Positions 1-5,316 of a DNA stretch of 5,316 bases are shown in pieces. This stretch comes from JBCCGR01 sp039029195 (GTDB lineage Bacteria; Pseudomonadota; Alphaproteobacteria; Rhizobiales; Rhizobiaceae): contig JBCCGR010000085.1 of the NCBI GenBank assembly GCA_039029195.1, positions 1 to 5,316 of the forward strand. The letters run 5' to 3'. The notes beneath the pieces are model-generated. The model worked only from the letters and a program-made list of their open reading frames with translations. It was not told the origin of the DNA and searched no databases. Numbering within the stretch: position 1 is the stretch's first letter; each line of letters starts with the position of its first letter. The translations under genes and the position numbers were made by a program.

Positions 1-729
1 CGCATTTCAGAAGTTTCATCAAGCAATATGAAACCCATCAAATCAATATCTAATAACATTGACCAACAAGACCTGTATCAACGACCAACAGGCAACATAG
101 ACGTTCGAGAACAGTCATATGGTCATTCACTCATAATGTCAAATCGTTTTGGGAGATGTATTGGAGGAAGTCACCCATCACTGGAAGAGAACACCCGTAA
201 AATAATTCAACATGTTCAAGTTCTCCACATTGACAAAATTTCCATCAGCGAATTCTTTGAAACAGAAAACCTAGGTGTTGAATGCTCACCGAAATGTGGC
301 AGCTGTAAATGTGGAAAATGTCCCATCGGTGGAAAACCATTTACACTCAAAGAAGAGAGAGAACAACACCAAATCGAAGAAGGATTGACTTTCAAAACTG
401 ATCATTGGGAAGCACAATACCCATGGATTCGAAACCCAAATGACCTTACCAACAATCGACATTCGGCAATGGCGATGTTAAAATCAACTGAGAGGCGCTT
501 GCTGAAGAACACAACGCATGCTGAAACTTACAACAATCAAATCAAAGTAATGGTCCAGAGAGGAGTTGCACGCAAATTATTGCCATCAGAAATTAAATCA
601 TATGCAGGGCCTGTCTTTTATTTAAGCCATCATGAAGTGATCAAACCAGAGTCTGAATCTACACCCTGCCGCATCGTATTTAATGCATCAGCAAACTACC
701 AAGGGCACATACTGAATGAACACTGGGCG
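1..729 (+). mobile_element. Fragment of a BEL/Pao-type LTR retrotransposon (internal pol region)
   Basis: The encoded protein has the layout of the BEL/Pao polyprotein between the protease region and the start of reverse transcriptase, a group known only from animal genomes. No LTR, primer-binding site, gag, RT active site, RNase H or integrase lies in the window, so this is an internal piece of an element. It continues beyond the left edge and is cut at about 729, where recognisable similarity stops in mid-domain. The stretch is clearly AT-richer than the bacterial genes to the right. Assignment to the superfamily rests on recalled family sequence, not on a search. Confidence 0.85.
1..729 (+). 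CDS. BEL/Pao retrotransposon Pol polyprotein, partial (protease-RT linker and RT N-terminus)
   Basis: The frame is open from position 1, so the Met at 28 is probably internal and not a true start. Residue numbers here count that Met as 1. A compact Cys cluster, CSPKCGSCKCGKC, lies at about 86-98 (Cys 86, 90, 93, 95, 98; bases 283-321) and is followed by PIGGKPFTLKEE. Next come YPWIRNPNDL (131-140), AMLKSTERRL (149-158), the VMVQRGVARKL segment (175-185) and GPVFYLSHHEVIKP (194-207). The RT fingers opening, CRIVFNASANYQGHILNEHWA, ends at about residue 234. All of these are typical of BEL/Pao pol from invertebrates and fish. After HWA the family normally continues with a KGPDLLN-like stretch, but here an unrelated sequence begins. 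The frame stays open by chance to a TGA at 973-975. The catalytic YxDD of RT is absent because of the truncation. The part that remains shows no frameshift or stop, suggesting a young copy. Confidence 0.82.
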
Positions 730-895
730 TCGCAGTTTTCTGCGATTCGTGCGATCGTGACTGCGTTGCACTGCAGCGCCGCGGCGTCGACACGCGCGCG
801 TGCACGTGTCAGCTCGAGGGGGAGTAATAAAATTCACAAATCTACGACTTGGATGGCTGTAGTGCGCACGCGCACTGTCGAAACTTACGTCATTC
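730..895. promoter_or_regulatory. CpG-dense patch with animal promoter-like words (NRF-1, CRE, E-box)
   Basis: Three motif matches can be read directly. CACGTG at 803-808 is an E-box (USF/MYC class). TGCGCACGCGCA at 863-874 fits the NRF-1 consensus YGCGCAYGCGCR fully. TTACGTCA at 885-892 is a CRE/ATF-like site on the other strand (TGACGTAA). Together with the CpG density this resembles a small CpG-island promoter of an animal gene. No transcript or TATA box can be assigned. The motifs are short and CG-rich words are favoured by the local composition, so the functional reading is tentative. Confidence 0.3.
861..876. repeat. Palindrome AGTGCG-CACG-CGCACT
   Basis: Six-base arms AGTGCG (861-866) and CGCACT (871-876) flank CACG. 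The centre is the NRF-1-like word described for this region, which is itself nearly palindromic. It could form a small hairpin, or simply reflect a dimeric protein site. Confidence 0.5.
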
Positions 896-964
896 TTGCA
901 GTGCAGCCTAGCCGGAGTCTTTGCGAGTCAGTTTGCCTTTCCTCCTCATCGCTCGGCAAGAAGT

Positions 965-980
965 CATGTTTTTGAACATG
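965..980. repeat. Short inverted repeat CATGTT-TTTG-AACATG
   Basis: Perfect six-base arms at 965-970 and 975-980 surround a four-base loop. No U-run follows, so it is not a bacterial terminator, and no gene ends here other than the accidental open frame running out of the retrotransposon piece. No function can be assigned. Confidence 0.45.
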
Positions 981-1091
981 TAATGGAGGTCAATTTTTCT
1001 GTCCAATTCCGAGATTGACTCAACTTTAGCGCAACGACTGTACTGCTTGTTCTTGGGATTATAATTTGCTCAGATGTGTCTGCTAACAGGT

Positions 1092-1151
1092 ACCAGCTGT
1101 CAATTTGCTGCTTGGCACGCCAAATTGCGATACGAGGTGGCGCTAGCTGGT
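1092..1151. repeat. Cluster of nested inverted repeats beside the eukaryote/bacterium junction
   Basis: Three pairs of complementary words are visible: ACCAGCT (1092-1098) with AGCTGGT (1145-1151), CAATTTG (1101-1107) with CAAATTG (1121-1127), and TTGGC (1112-1116) with GCCAA (1119-1123). The outer pairs are spaced unequally, by 2 and 17 bases, so the whole would fold only as an imperfect stem. The outer right arm ends at the point where the ppiD reading frame stops making sense. It could be the end of a MITE-like element or a fold-back that promoted chimera formation. Both readings are inference. Confidence 0.45.
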
Positions 1152-2185
1152 GCTGGACCAAGGGAGGTTTCTACGGGTCCGGCAATGCCTGGCTGTTCCA
1201 ATGCGAAGACCGTTTCGCCGACGCTGCCACCTAAACTAGCCAGAGTAACGTCACCTTGATCCACATCTTCGAGAGTCAGACCGCGGGCTTCAACCAATTC
1301 TTCGAATGTTGCCTCGCCAGCCTCGATTTGCGCCTTAGCGTCCGCAGCAGCAGCGGTATCTGGAAAGCTAAGCTGTTCGATCAAGCGACGTTCTGGGCGC
1401 ACGAGTTCATTGATGCGCGACTCGTACGCTTCTTGCAGGTCTTCTTCGGGAACTTCGATCTGGTCCAGCATCTGTTCGGGGCTGAGCCAGGCGTAAGTTA
1501 TGTTGCGAATTTCAGGTCGCGTGAACTGAGCACCACTTTCATCGTAAAATGCCTCAAGCTCTGCTTGAGTTGGGGCAGGGGTTGCGCCGACCAAAAGTGA
1601 TTCAGGCACCGGGGCCCAACGGAAACTGCGTTGCTCGCCGATGAAGTCATACATGATATCGGCAAAACCATCTTCCTGGTTCAATCCACCGACGACGGCT
1701 TGCTGCAATAGATCGCGAGATAATTGCTCGCGCAGGCGGTCTTCGTAACCACGCTGTGTCAGGCCAGATCGTTCTAGTGAAAGGCGGTAGTTTTCGCGAT
1801 TGAACCCGCTGGCGCCCTGAAATGCTGGATTGTTCTGAATTTCGCGGGCCACAATGGCGTCGCCCACGGACAGTCCAGCAACCCGTGTCTCTTCAGTCAA
1901 AGCAGCACCTTCGACCACCAATTGGCGTGCGCGTGCATCAAGGCCGATTTGAAAAGCTTGCTGAATTGTCAAAGGTTGACCGAACGCCTGGCTTTGTTGC
2001 TGCACCAAATTTTGCAGTGTGCTGGCATATTGGTCAGTTCCGATCTCGGTTTTACCGACGCGACCGATGGAATTGACAGTTCCGCCAAAGCCGCCGATGC
2101 CAAACCCGGCCATCGCCAGAACAAGCAGACCAAGGATCGCCCAAACGAAGGCGCGAGACGATTTTTTTGCGGCTTTATTCGCCAT
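1151..2185 (-). CDS. ppiD: Peptidyl-prolyl cis-trans isomerase, PpiD/SurA-like, C-terminally truncated
   Basis: This is an inner-membrane-anchored periplasmic folding factor for envelope and outer-membrane proteins. The start ATG at 2185-2183 is preceded by AGGGAA five bases upstream. A short Lys/Arg-rich cytoplasmic tail is followed by one hydrophobic anchor at residues about 13-34. A SurA-N-like helical chaperone region rich in Gln, Arg and Glu covers about 45-200, including NNPAFQGASGFNRENYR (118-134), typical of the family. A second segment at about 205-265 leads into a parvulin-like domain beginning near VRPERRLIEQLSFP (262-275). From memory, rhodobacteral PpiD proteins run to roughly 600 residues. 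Here similarity ends after SLGPA (341-345), where an LFR-like continuation is expected. The open frame continues 16 unrelated residues to a stop at 1100, so the protein is broken inside the isomerase domain. It is last in the minus-strand run, 62 bases after the aminotransferase gene. The truncation looks like a sequence junction and not a decayed gene. Confidence 0.85.
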
Positions 2186-2190
2186 GGAAC

Positions 2191-2196
2191 TTCCCT
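2191..2196 (-). promoter_or_regulatory. Ribosome binding site of ppiD
   Basis: Read on the minus strand this is AGGGAA, five bases before the ATG at 2185. It supports that start over any internal one. The 62-base gap to the aminotransferase stop codon has no recognisable terminator, so read-through from the upstream genes is plausible. Confidence 0.6.
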
Positions 2197-2247
2197 GTTT
2201 TCAGCGTGTCTCGGGGTTGGTAACGCGCGGGCGACCAAGGGGCAAGA

Positions 2248-3426
2248 TCAGAGTGAAAGTTCTGACAATCTATTGAACATTTCATCGATCCCGTTGGCGT
2301 CGATATTGGCATAGGCGATCCGCATTTGTGATCCGGCCTCGGACGAGCTTTCGGGCATGAACATGGTGCCGGGAAGCGCCAGCAGAGCGGATTCTTTCAC
2401 CAGAGTTTTTGCCAGGTCTGCGGAATTCATCGCAAACGGGTGCGCGACATATGCGAAGTAAGCGCCGCAGCCAAGCAATTGCCAGCCTTTGCCGGCAATC
2501 TTAGGGAAGCCAGCCTCGATGGCTGCACGACGCGCAAGGATTTCTTCACGCTGTTCGGCCAGCCAAGAGCCAAGATTGCGAAGCCCCCAAAGTGCAGCCT
2601 TCTGGCCAAGCTGGTTCGGGCAAATCGCGACCGTGTCGAGAAATTTTTCCACCTGATAAAGCCGTTCAGGTGAAGCGATCATCGCGCCCACGCGGTGACC
2701 GGTCAGGCGATAGGCCTTTGAGAATGAGTAAAGCTGAACGATGGTTTCTTGCCAGTCAGGCATTGCCAGCAAGTCATGCGGCGCCCCGGTGCGGCTGTCG
2801 AAATCGCGATAGGTTTCGTCAACGATCAGGGTGATTTCCTTTTCACGGCAGAGTTGCGCGAAACTTTCCATAACCTCTGCCGGATATTCGACACCCGAAG
2901 GATTGTTGGGGGTGACCAACGCGATTGCGCGGGTTTTGTCGGTGATCAGCTTCGCAGCTGCTTCGGCGCTGGGAACCAAATCATCTCCTGTGTAAAGCGG
3001 CACCGTTTTCACGCCGACCATGTCGAGCCACATCTTGTGGTTAAAGTACCAGGGCGTAGGCAGGATCACCTCATCGCCCTGGGCCGCTAAAGTCATCATC
3101 GTCGCGACGAAGGCCTGATTACAGCCCGATGTGATCGCCACGTGGTTTTCGGAAATGTCGCCGCCGTAATGCGCGGACCAGTTGGCGGCGAGTTCTGAGC
3201 GAAGCTCTGGCAAGCCAAGCACCGGCCCGTAAAGATGGGTGTCATCCTCGTGCAATGTGAAATCAGCCATGACCTGACGAAGCTCTAACGGTGGCGGGTC
3301 CACCGGAGCGGCTTGCGAAACATTGATCAAAGGCCTGTCGTCGGAAAACGTAACTCCATCGATCCAGCGGCGTGCTTCCATCACTGGTGGCGCTTCGGTC
3401 GAGGCAATATAGCTTTGTACTAACAT
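2248..3426 (-). CDS. PLP-dependent aminotransferase, class I/II (AspC fold)
   Basis: This is a fold-type I aminotransferase moving an amino group between an amino acid and a 2-oxo acid in the cytoplasm. The substrate cannot be read from the sequence. With the ATG at 3426 it has 392 residues, normal for the family. Landmarks in that numbering: TSGCNQAF near 99-106 (PLP phosphate region), PNNPSG at 173-178 with the conserved Asn 175, VDETY at 202-206 with Asp 203 for the pyridine nitrogen, and YSFSKAYRLTGHRVG at 233-247 with Schiff-base Lys 237 and Arg 245. MRIAYA at 368-373 carries the carboxylate-binding Arg 369. A GTG at 3450 would add eight residues (MRRKSRKP) and overlap the gpt stop by four bases (GTGA). 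I prefer the ATG because those residues are unlike the family N-terminus I recall, but neither start has a strong ribosome site. It sits between gpt and ppiD. It is not the usual rhodobacteral AspC, whose N-terminus differs. Confidence 0.85.
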   Translation of the reverse strand: MLVQSYIASTEAPPVMEARRWIDGVTFSDDRPLINVSQAAPVDPPPLELRQVMADFTLHEDDTHLYGPVLGLPELRSELAANWSAHYGGDISENHVAITSGCNQAFVATMMTLAAQGDEVILPTPWYFNHKMWLDMVGVKTVPLYTGDDLVPSAEAAAKLITDKTRAIALVTPNNPSGVEYPAEVMESFAQLCREKEITLIVDETYRDFDSRTGAPHDLLAMPDWQETIVQLYSFSKAYRLTGHRVGAMIASPERLYQVEKFLDTVAICPNQLGQKAALWGLRNLGSWLAEQREEILARRAAIEAGFPKIAGKGWQLLGCGAYFAYVAHPFAMNSADLAKTLVKESALLALPGTMFMPESSSEAGSQMRIAYANIDANGIDEMFNRLSELSL

Positions 3427-3446
3427 GGGCTTACGTGACTTTCTTC

Positions 3447-3947
3447 TCACCTGCCACGATAGGGCTCAACATATTGCAATGCCATGTCCCACGGAAAGAA
3501 AATCCAGGTGTCTTGGCTGACTTCGGTGATGAATGTATCCACCTGAGGGCGGCCTTTGGGCTTTGCATATACAGTCGCGAAATGTGCTTTCGGATAACGC
3601 GCGCGCACAACTTCCAGCGTTTTGCCGCTGTCCACCAGATCATCAATGATCAAAATTCCCGTCCCATCCCCCATCAGGTCTGGCAGCGGCTCTTTTAAAA
3701 CTGAAGCTTCGGATTGGGCCTGATGGTCGTAGGATTTGATCGAGATCGTGTCGACCACGCGAACATCAAGTTCACGCGCCACGATCATCGCGGGCGCCAT
3801 CCCGCCGCGTGTGATCGCAACAATCGCTTTCCAAGCGCCGTCGTCAGGCCCCTGTCCATCGAGCCGCCACGCCAGCGCGCGCGCATCGCGGTGGATCTGA
3901 TCCCAGCTGATGTGAAAACCTTTTTCGTGGGGAAGGCGGTCTGACAT
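3447..3947 (-). CDS. gpt: Xanthine(-guanine) phosphoribosyltransferase
   Basis: This is a purine-salvage enzyme that joins xanthine or guanine (weakly hypoxanthine) to PRPP, giving XMP or GMP and pyrophosphate. It aligns by eye with E. coli Gpt over nearly its whole length (166 against 152 residues, the extra mainly at the N-terminus and in two loops). Visible motifs: AITRGG (44-49) with the PRPP-binding Arg-Gly-Gly, VDTISIKSYDHQ (65-76), and the PRPP signature IIDDLVDSGKT (100-110) with the acidic pair Asp 102/103 and Asp 106. Further on are AKPKGRP (128-134) with the purine-contacting Lys, and DTWIFFPWD (146-154) with the base-stacking Trp 148. It ends in YRGR, like the SGR end of E. coli Gpt. 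The ATG at 3947 has AGGA nine bases upstream. It lies 40 bases after fabI and 20 bases (or a four-base overlap) before the aminotransferase, so it is probably co-transcribed with both. Confidence 0.93.
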   Translation of the reverse strand: MSDRLPHEKGFHISWDQIHRDARALAWRLDGQGPDDGAWKAIVAITRGGMAPAMIVARELDVRVVDTISIKSYDHQAQSEASVLKEPLPDLMGDGTGILIIDDLVDSGKTLEVVRARYPKAHFATVYAKPKGRPQVDTFITEVSQDTWIFFPWDMALQYVEPYRGR

Positions 3948-3987
3948 GGTGAGAAATCCTATTCTAAGCGGATTGAGTTCTAGTGCG

Positions 3988-4794
3988 CTATGATTTTTCG
4001 ATGTCGGGGGCGTCGACGGCTTTCATGCCGACCACGTGATAGCCTGCATCCACGTGCAAAACCTCACCGGTCACGGCAGAGCCAAGATCGGACAGCAGAT
4101 AAAGCGCCGATTTGCCGACCTCTTCCTGGGTTACGGTGCGGCGCAGCGGTGCGTTATATTCGTTCCACTTCATGATGTAGCGGAAATCACCGATACCCGA
4201 CGCGGCAAGCGTCTTGATTGTACCGGCCGAAATTGCGTTTACGCGAATGGCATCCTTGCCCAAGTCCTCAGCCAAATACTTGACCGACGCCTCTAGCGCA
4301 GCCTTCGCGACGCCCATGACGTTATAATGCGGCATGACTTTTTCAGCGCCGTAATAGGTCAGCGTCAGAAGCGAGCCGCCATTGGGCATAATCTTTTCGG
4401 CCCGTTGCGCCACCGCCGTGAAAGAGTAGACTGAGATGTCCATCGACATCCGGAAATTCGCAGGAGAGGTGTCGACATAGCGACCGCGCAATTCGTTTTT
4501 ATCAGAAAAACCAATGGCATGTACGACGAAGTCAAGGCTTCCCCATTCGGATTTCAACGTGTCAAACAGAGCATCCAGAGAGGCCTCATCGCCGACATCG
4601 CATTCGATCACGTGTTTTGAGCCGATACTCTCTGCCAGCGGGGCAACGCGTTTCAGCAATGCTTCACCTTGGTAGGAGAATGCGATTTCTGCACCTTGAT
4701 CGGCGCATGCTTTGGCGATGCCCCACGCAATCGATTTGTCGTTGGCGACACCCATGATCAGACCGCGTTTTCCTGCCATAAGTCCGTTTGACAT
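3988..4794 (-). CDS. fabI: Enoyl-[acyl-carrier-protein] reductase (NADH), FabI type
   Basis: FabI catalyses the last step of each fatty-acid elongation round, reducing trans-2-enoyl-ACP with NAD(P)H in the cytoplasm. The 268 residues fit the family (262 in E. coli). It has the Rossmann fold of the short-chain dehydrogenase superfamily with the FabI-specific glycine region GVANDKSIAWGIA (15-27) in place of the usual TGxxxGxG. CDV at 65-67 lies at the adenine pocket and VHAIGF at 91-96 lies at the triclosan-binding loop. The active site is LTYYGAE (145-151) with Tyr 147, then Tyr 157 and Lys 164 in YNVMGVAK (157-164), giving the Y-x6-K spacing of this family. ISAGTIKTLAASGI (188-201) and the GEVLHVDAGYH C-terminal strand (243-253) complete it. 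The ATG at 4794 has GGGG about eight bases upstream. The next Met (residue 6) lacks a ribosome site. It is first of the minus-strand run and divergent from pdxH. Confidence 0.95.
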   Translation of the reverse strand: MSNGLMAGKRGLIMGVANDKSIAWGIAKACADQGAEIAFSYQGEALLKRVAPLAESIGSKHVIECDVGDEASLDALFDTLKSEWGSLDFVVHAIGFSDKNELRGRYVDTSPANFRMSMDISVYSFTAVAQRAEKIMPNGGSLLTLTYYGAEKVMPHYNVMGVAKAALEASVKYLAEDLGKDAIRVNAISAGTIKTLAASGIGDFRYIMKWNEYNAPLRRTVTQEEVGKSALYLLSDLGSAVTGEVLHVDAGYHVVGMKAVDAPDIEKS

Positions 4795-4811
4795 ATTTAG
4801 CCCCGCACTAC

Positions 4812-4840
4812 TTGAGATTATGCGTTTGGTTTAAGACAAT
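4812..4840 (+). promoter_or_regulatory. Candidate sigma-70-type promoter for pdxH
   Basis: TTGAGA (4812-4817, five of six to TTGACA) is separated by 17 bases from GACAAT (4835-4840, four of six to TATAAT). It would give a leader of about 80 bases before the pdxH ATG. The -10 box is weak, and alphaproteobacterial promoters often deviate, so this is a suggestion only. Confidence 0.3.
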
Positions 4841-4848
4841 GGCTGGTG

Positions 4849-4859
4849 CGCTTCAAGCG
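4849..4859. repeat. Eleven-base palindrome CGCTT-C-AAGCG, possible operator
   Basis: Perfect five-base arms (4849-4853, 4855-4859) surround one central C. It lies between the candidate fabI and pdxH promoter boxes, just downstream of the pdxH -10 candidate, where a dimeric repressor could act on both directions. No regulator family is recognised and a chance occurrence is possible. Confidence 0.3.
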
Positions 4860-4871
4860 TAAGCGAGCGTC

Positions 4872-4899
4872 TTTATACGCTGAAGAGTGCAGCCGTCTA
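4872..4899 (-). promoter_or_regulatory. Candidate promoter for fabI
   Basis: On the minus strand, TAGACG (4899-4894, four of six to TTGACA) is followed after 16 bases by TATAAA (4877-4872, five of six to TATAAT). It would place the transcript start roughly 70 bases before the fabI ATG. An alternative -10, CATAAT (4822-4817), has no good -35 partner. Confidence 0.28.
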
Positions 4900-4914
4900 T
4901 TATGGCGAGAAATC

Positions 4915-4920
4915 GGGAAG
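4915..4920 (+). promoter_or_regulatory. Ribosome binding site of pdxH
   Basis: GGGAAG lies six bases before the ATG at 4927 and runs into a further AAG. It supports this start codon. Confidence 0.6.
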
Positions 4921-4926
4921 AAGTTG

Positions 4927-5316
4927 ATGAGCGATAGATCTGGAATATTTGCGGGCGATGATCCGATTGTGTTGACCCGACAATGGTTGGCTGAGGCGGA
5001 GAAATCCGAGCCGAATGATGCGAATGCGATTGCATTGTCGACCGTTGATCCGGAAGGGTTGCCCAATGTACGCATGGTTCTGCTGAAAGACATCGAAGAC
5101 GATGCGTTCATTTTCTACACCAATTATACCAGCGTGAAGGCAGAAGAATTGGTGTCTGCAGGAAAAGCGGCATTCCTTTTTCACTGGAAGTCGCTGCGTC
5201 GCCAAATTCGCGTGCGCGGCATCATTTCGAAAGAAGAAGGCGCGAAAGCCGATGCTTATTTTGCGTCACGCTCTGTCAAAAGCCGGTTAGGCGCGTGGGC
5301 GTCTGACCAATCGAGC
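4927..5316 (+). CDS. pdxH: Pyridoxamine/pyridoxine 5'-phosphate oxidase, cut by the right window edge
   Basis: This FMN enzyme oxidises pyridoxine or pyridoxamine 5'-phosphate with oxygen to pyridoxal 5'-phosphate, the last step of vitamin B6 cofactor synthesis and salvage. The first 130 residues are present. The family has about 200-218, so roughly 70-85 are missing beyond the edge. Visible family motifs: the substrate-contacting N-terminal region with DPIVLTRQWLAEAE (12-25), PNVRMVLLK (46-54) with FMN-binding Arg 49 and Lys 54, and FYTNYTSVKAEEL (63-75), where Tyr 64, Thr 65, Ser 69 and Lys 71 line the FMN phosphate site. FHWKSLRRQIRVRG (85-98) is followed by YFASRSVKSRLGAWASDQSS at the cut end, matching the substrate-binding SRxxxSxxGAWxSxQSS pattern. 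The ATG at 4927 has a good ribosome site. It is divergent from fabI, and its product PLP is needed by the aminotransferase in the opposite run. Confidence 0.94.
   Translation, partial: MSDRSGIFAGDDPIVLTRQWLAEAEKSEPNDANAIALSTVDPEGLPNVRMVLLKDIEDDAFIFYTNYTSVKAEELVSAGKAAFLFHWKSLRRQIRVRGIISKEEGAKADAYFASRSVKSRLGAWASDQSS

Larger units (their letters stand above)
730..1150. other. Non-coding stretch of unknown, probably eukaryotic, origin between two breakpoints
   Basis: I see no convincing gene in these 421 bases. Two open frames cross it (plus strand to 975; minus strand 1161-964), but neither resembles a known family or has bacterial signals. The first 170 bases are extremely CpG-rich, with about two dozen CpGs, and contain alternating CG/CA runs. 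From about 905 onward the sequence becomes AT-richer and ends in a cluster of inverted repeats. It does not continue the retrotransposon protein and does not continue ppiD. It could be animal intergenic or promoter DNA, or part of another repeat. The assignment to a eukaryote is inference. Confidence 0.6.
4795..4926. promoter_or_regulatory. Divergent fabI/pdxH intergenic region
   Basis: These 132 bases must hold the promoters for fabI (leftward) and pdxH (rightward). Candidate boxes and one palindrome are listed separately. No small gene and no terminator are visible. Shared control of the two genes is possible from the arrangement but not shown. Confidence 0.6.

Noticed and set aside
1..729. 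A bacterial reverse-transcriptase defence system (retron or DRT-like)
   Set aside because: The protein matches the animal BEL/Pao pol pattern, is cut before the YxDD catalytic motif, has no nearby ncRNA or toxin partner, and differs in composition from the bacterial genes.
730..975. C-terminal extension of the retrotransposon protein (frame open to 975)
   Set aside because: The residues after HWA are low-complexity, Arg/Ser/Ala-rich translation of CpG-dense DNA and do not resemble RT. The frame is open by chance.
965..980. Rho-independent terminator at the CATGTT/AACATG hairpin
   Set aside because: The stem is short and AT-rich, there is no following T-run, and no bacterial gene ends here.
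1100..1150. Natural C-terminus of a short 361-residue PpiD variant
   Set aside because: The last 16 residues do not fit the family, and the break falls inside the isomerase domain at the same place where the DNA changes character.
964..1161. 65-residue minus-strand open frame crossing the junction
   Set aside because: It starts inside bacterial ppiD sequence in another frame, crosses the breakpoint, has no ribosome site and resembles nothing I know.
1969..2314. Open frames of 85-130 residues opposite the ppiD start and the aminotransferase end
   Set aside because: They are antisense shadows of well-supported genes, with no motif or ribosome site.
4818..5205. Minus-strand frames opposite pdxH and the intergenic region
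   Set aside because: pdxH on the plus strand has clear family motifs and a ribosome site. The opposite frames are shadows.
1151..5316. Established bacterial gene transfer into an animal genome
   Set aside because: The bacterial genes away from the junction carry no introns, stops or frameshifts and keep bacterial ribosome sites and operon spacing, so a chimera or contamination is simpler. Kept only as an alternative in the first finding.

Overview
The window joins DNA of two very different origins. Positions about 1150-5316 (some 4.2 kb) are a compact, intron-free bacterial gene block. Protein similarity recalled from memory points to an alphaproteobacterium of the Rhodobacteraceae (Roseobacter-like) type. 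Positions 1-729 are AT-richer and encode part of an animal-type BEL/Pao LTR-retrotransposon polyprotein. Positions about 730-1150 are non-coding, begin very CpG-rich, and resemble neither neighbour.

Layout from left to right: (i) 1-729, plus strand, a BEL/Pao pol fragment open at the left edge that stops being recognisable at the very start of the reverse transcriptase. (ii) 730-1150, no convincing gene. It holds a CpG-dense patch with NRF-1-, CRE- and E-box-like words, then a cluster of inverted repeats. (iii) 1151-2185, minus strand, the N-terminal part of a PpiD/SurA-type periplasmic peptidyl-prolyl isomerase, cut off at the junction. (iv) 2248-3426, minus, a class I/II PLP aminotransferase. 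(v) 3447-3947, minus, xanthine phosphoribosyltransferase (gpt). (vi) 3988-4794, minus, enoyl-ACP reductase (fabI). (vii) 4795-4926, a divergent intergenic promoter region. (viii) 4927-5316, plus, pyridoxamine 5'-phosphate oxidase (pdxH), cut by the right edge.

The four minus-strand genes run fabI > gpt > aminotransferase > ppiD with gaps of 40, 20 and 62 bases. They could be one transcript of housekeeping functions: fatty-acid elongation, purine salvage, amino-acid or keto-acid metabolism, and envelope protein folding. pdxH is transcribed away from fabI and makes PLP, the cofactor of the aminotransferase.

The bacterial part looks ordinary. What stands out is the join between eukaryotic retrotransposon DNA and a bacterial operon, with a second break inside the eukaryotic-looking part. 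The simplest reading is a chimeric contig or amplification product from a mixed sample of animal plus associated bacterium. Genuine transfer of bacterial DNA into an animal genome is possible but less likely, because every bacterial gene away from the junction is undamaged. I found no convincing new biological system.
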